32,051 nt of DNA from an uncultured Pseudomonadota bacterium. Its GTDB lineage: Bacteria > Myxococcota_A > UBA796 > JAFGLY01. The position numbers were made by a program, and so were the translations under genes. Shown in pieces: positions 31,913 through 32,051 of the stretch. Below the pieces are notes generated by a model, which saw nothing but the letters and a program-made list of their open reading frames with translations, was not told the origin of the DNA and searched no databases. Location: contig CALDOK010000176.1 of the NCBI GenBank assembly GCA_937912125.1, positions 1 to 32,051 of the forward strand, given 5' to 3'. The stretch's first letter is position 1; the number at the start of each line of letters is the position of its first letter.

Positions 31913-32051
31913 CGCCGACAAGTGCCTACCCTCGCGCCCAGGGTACCGAGTTCCCGGCGCTTCCCAGGGCCAAAACGCCGACAAGTGCCTACCCTTGCGC
32001 CCAGGGTACCGAGTTCCCGGCGCTTCCCAGGGCCAAAACGCCGACAAGTGC
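31913..32051. repeat. 63-bp tandem repeat, two full units and part of a third, cut by window end
   Basis: The unit begins CGCCGACAAGTGCCTACC and recurs at 31913, 31976 and 32039. The two complete units differ at one base (C at 31933, T at 31996). Each contains TACCCT and AGGGTA as an inverted repeat with a 7-base loop (31927-31932 and 31940-31945 in the first) and a GGTACC site. The array runs off the end of the window, so the copy number is unknown. Confidence 0.9.

Noticed and set aside
31913-32051. CRISPR array
   Set aside because: The 63-bp units are directly joined with no unique spacers, and no cas genes are present.

Overview
The window is GC-rich (about 70% by eye), densely coded DNA with many short intergenic gaps, and it encodes an unusually large number of exported lipoproteins (GCPAP/GCPGP-type and LLAC-type lipoboxes followed by Asp/Pro/Thr-rich linkers). 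MopE-type DNDCDG metal-binding repeats, multiheme cytochromes, two flavodoxin-ferredoxin (EFR1-type) proteins, a Cache-HAMP class III cyclase and a proteobacterial-type DarP together suggest a Gram-negative bacterium of the Myxococcota / former Deltaproteobacteria type. That is inference from gene content; there is no rRNA or other phylogenetic marker here. No tRNA, rRNA, insertion sequence or CRISPR array was seen.

Layout. 1-591: C-terminal part of a secreted OB-fold protein. 600-1634: rsgA. 1636-4265 (minus): polysaccharide deacetylase followed by a membrane class III nucleotide cyclase. 4338-5183: tandem GNAT. 5259-8557 (minus): EFR1-type flavodoxin-ferredoxin overlapping by one base a six-hairpin glycosidase-like lipoprotein. 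8645-12557 (plus): PHP-domain lipoprotein, an RNase Z-like protein whose second zinc site appears lost, and an ICMT-like membrane methyltransferase. 12662-13192: darP. 13259-14302 (minus): a second, membrane-anchored EFR1-type protein. 14301-14686: a frameshifted remnant.

14715-20461 (minus) is the most distinctive block: a c-type cytochrome with a beta-rich C-terminal domain, a five-heme cytochrome, a decayed third copy of an arylsulfotransferase-like gene, and two intact arylsulfotransferase-like lipoproteins, all closely packed on one strand. A perfect inverted repeat (20524-20543) lies in an AT-rich pocket upstream and could be its operator. Divergent from it are a MopE/beta-helix lipoprotein (20815-22863) and a trypsin-like lipoprotein (22971-23966).

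24027-25928 (minus): large alpha/beta-hydrolase lipoprotein. 26099-27869: M42 peptidase overlapping an HD-domain protein. 27888-30122 (minus): DUF805 protein and a metallophosphoesterase with a membrane segment set between its motifs. 30346-31494: N-acetyl sugar amidotransferase-like PP-loop protein. 31495-32051: no supported gene, ending in a 63-bp tandem repeat that runs off the window.

The best candidates for something undescribed are the cytochrome/arylsulfotransferase-like block, the RNase Z paralogue with three His-to-Gln changes, the cyclase with a Glu at its purine-selecting position, and strong over-representation of the palindrome CTCGAG across the window.
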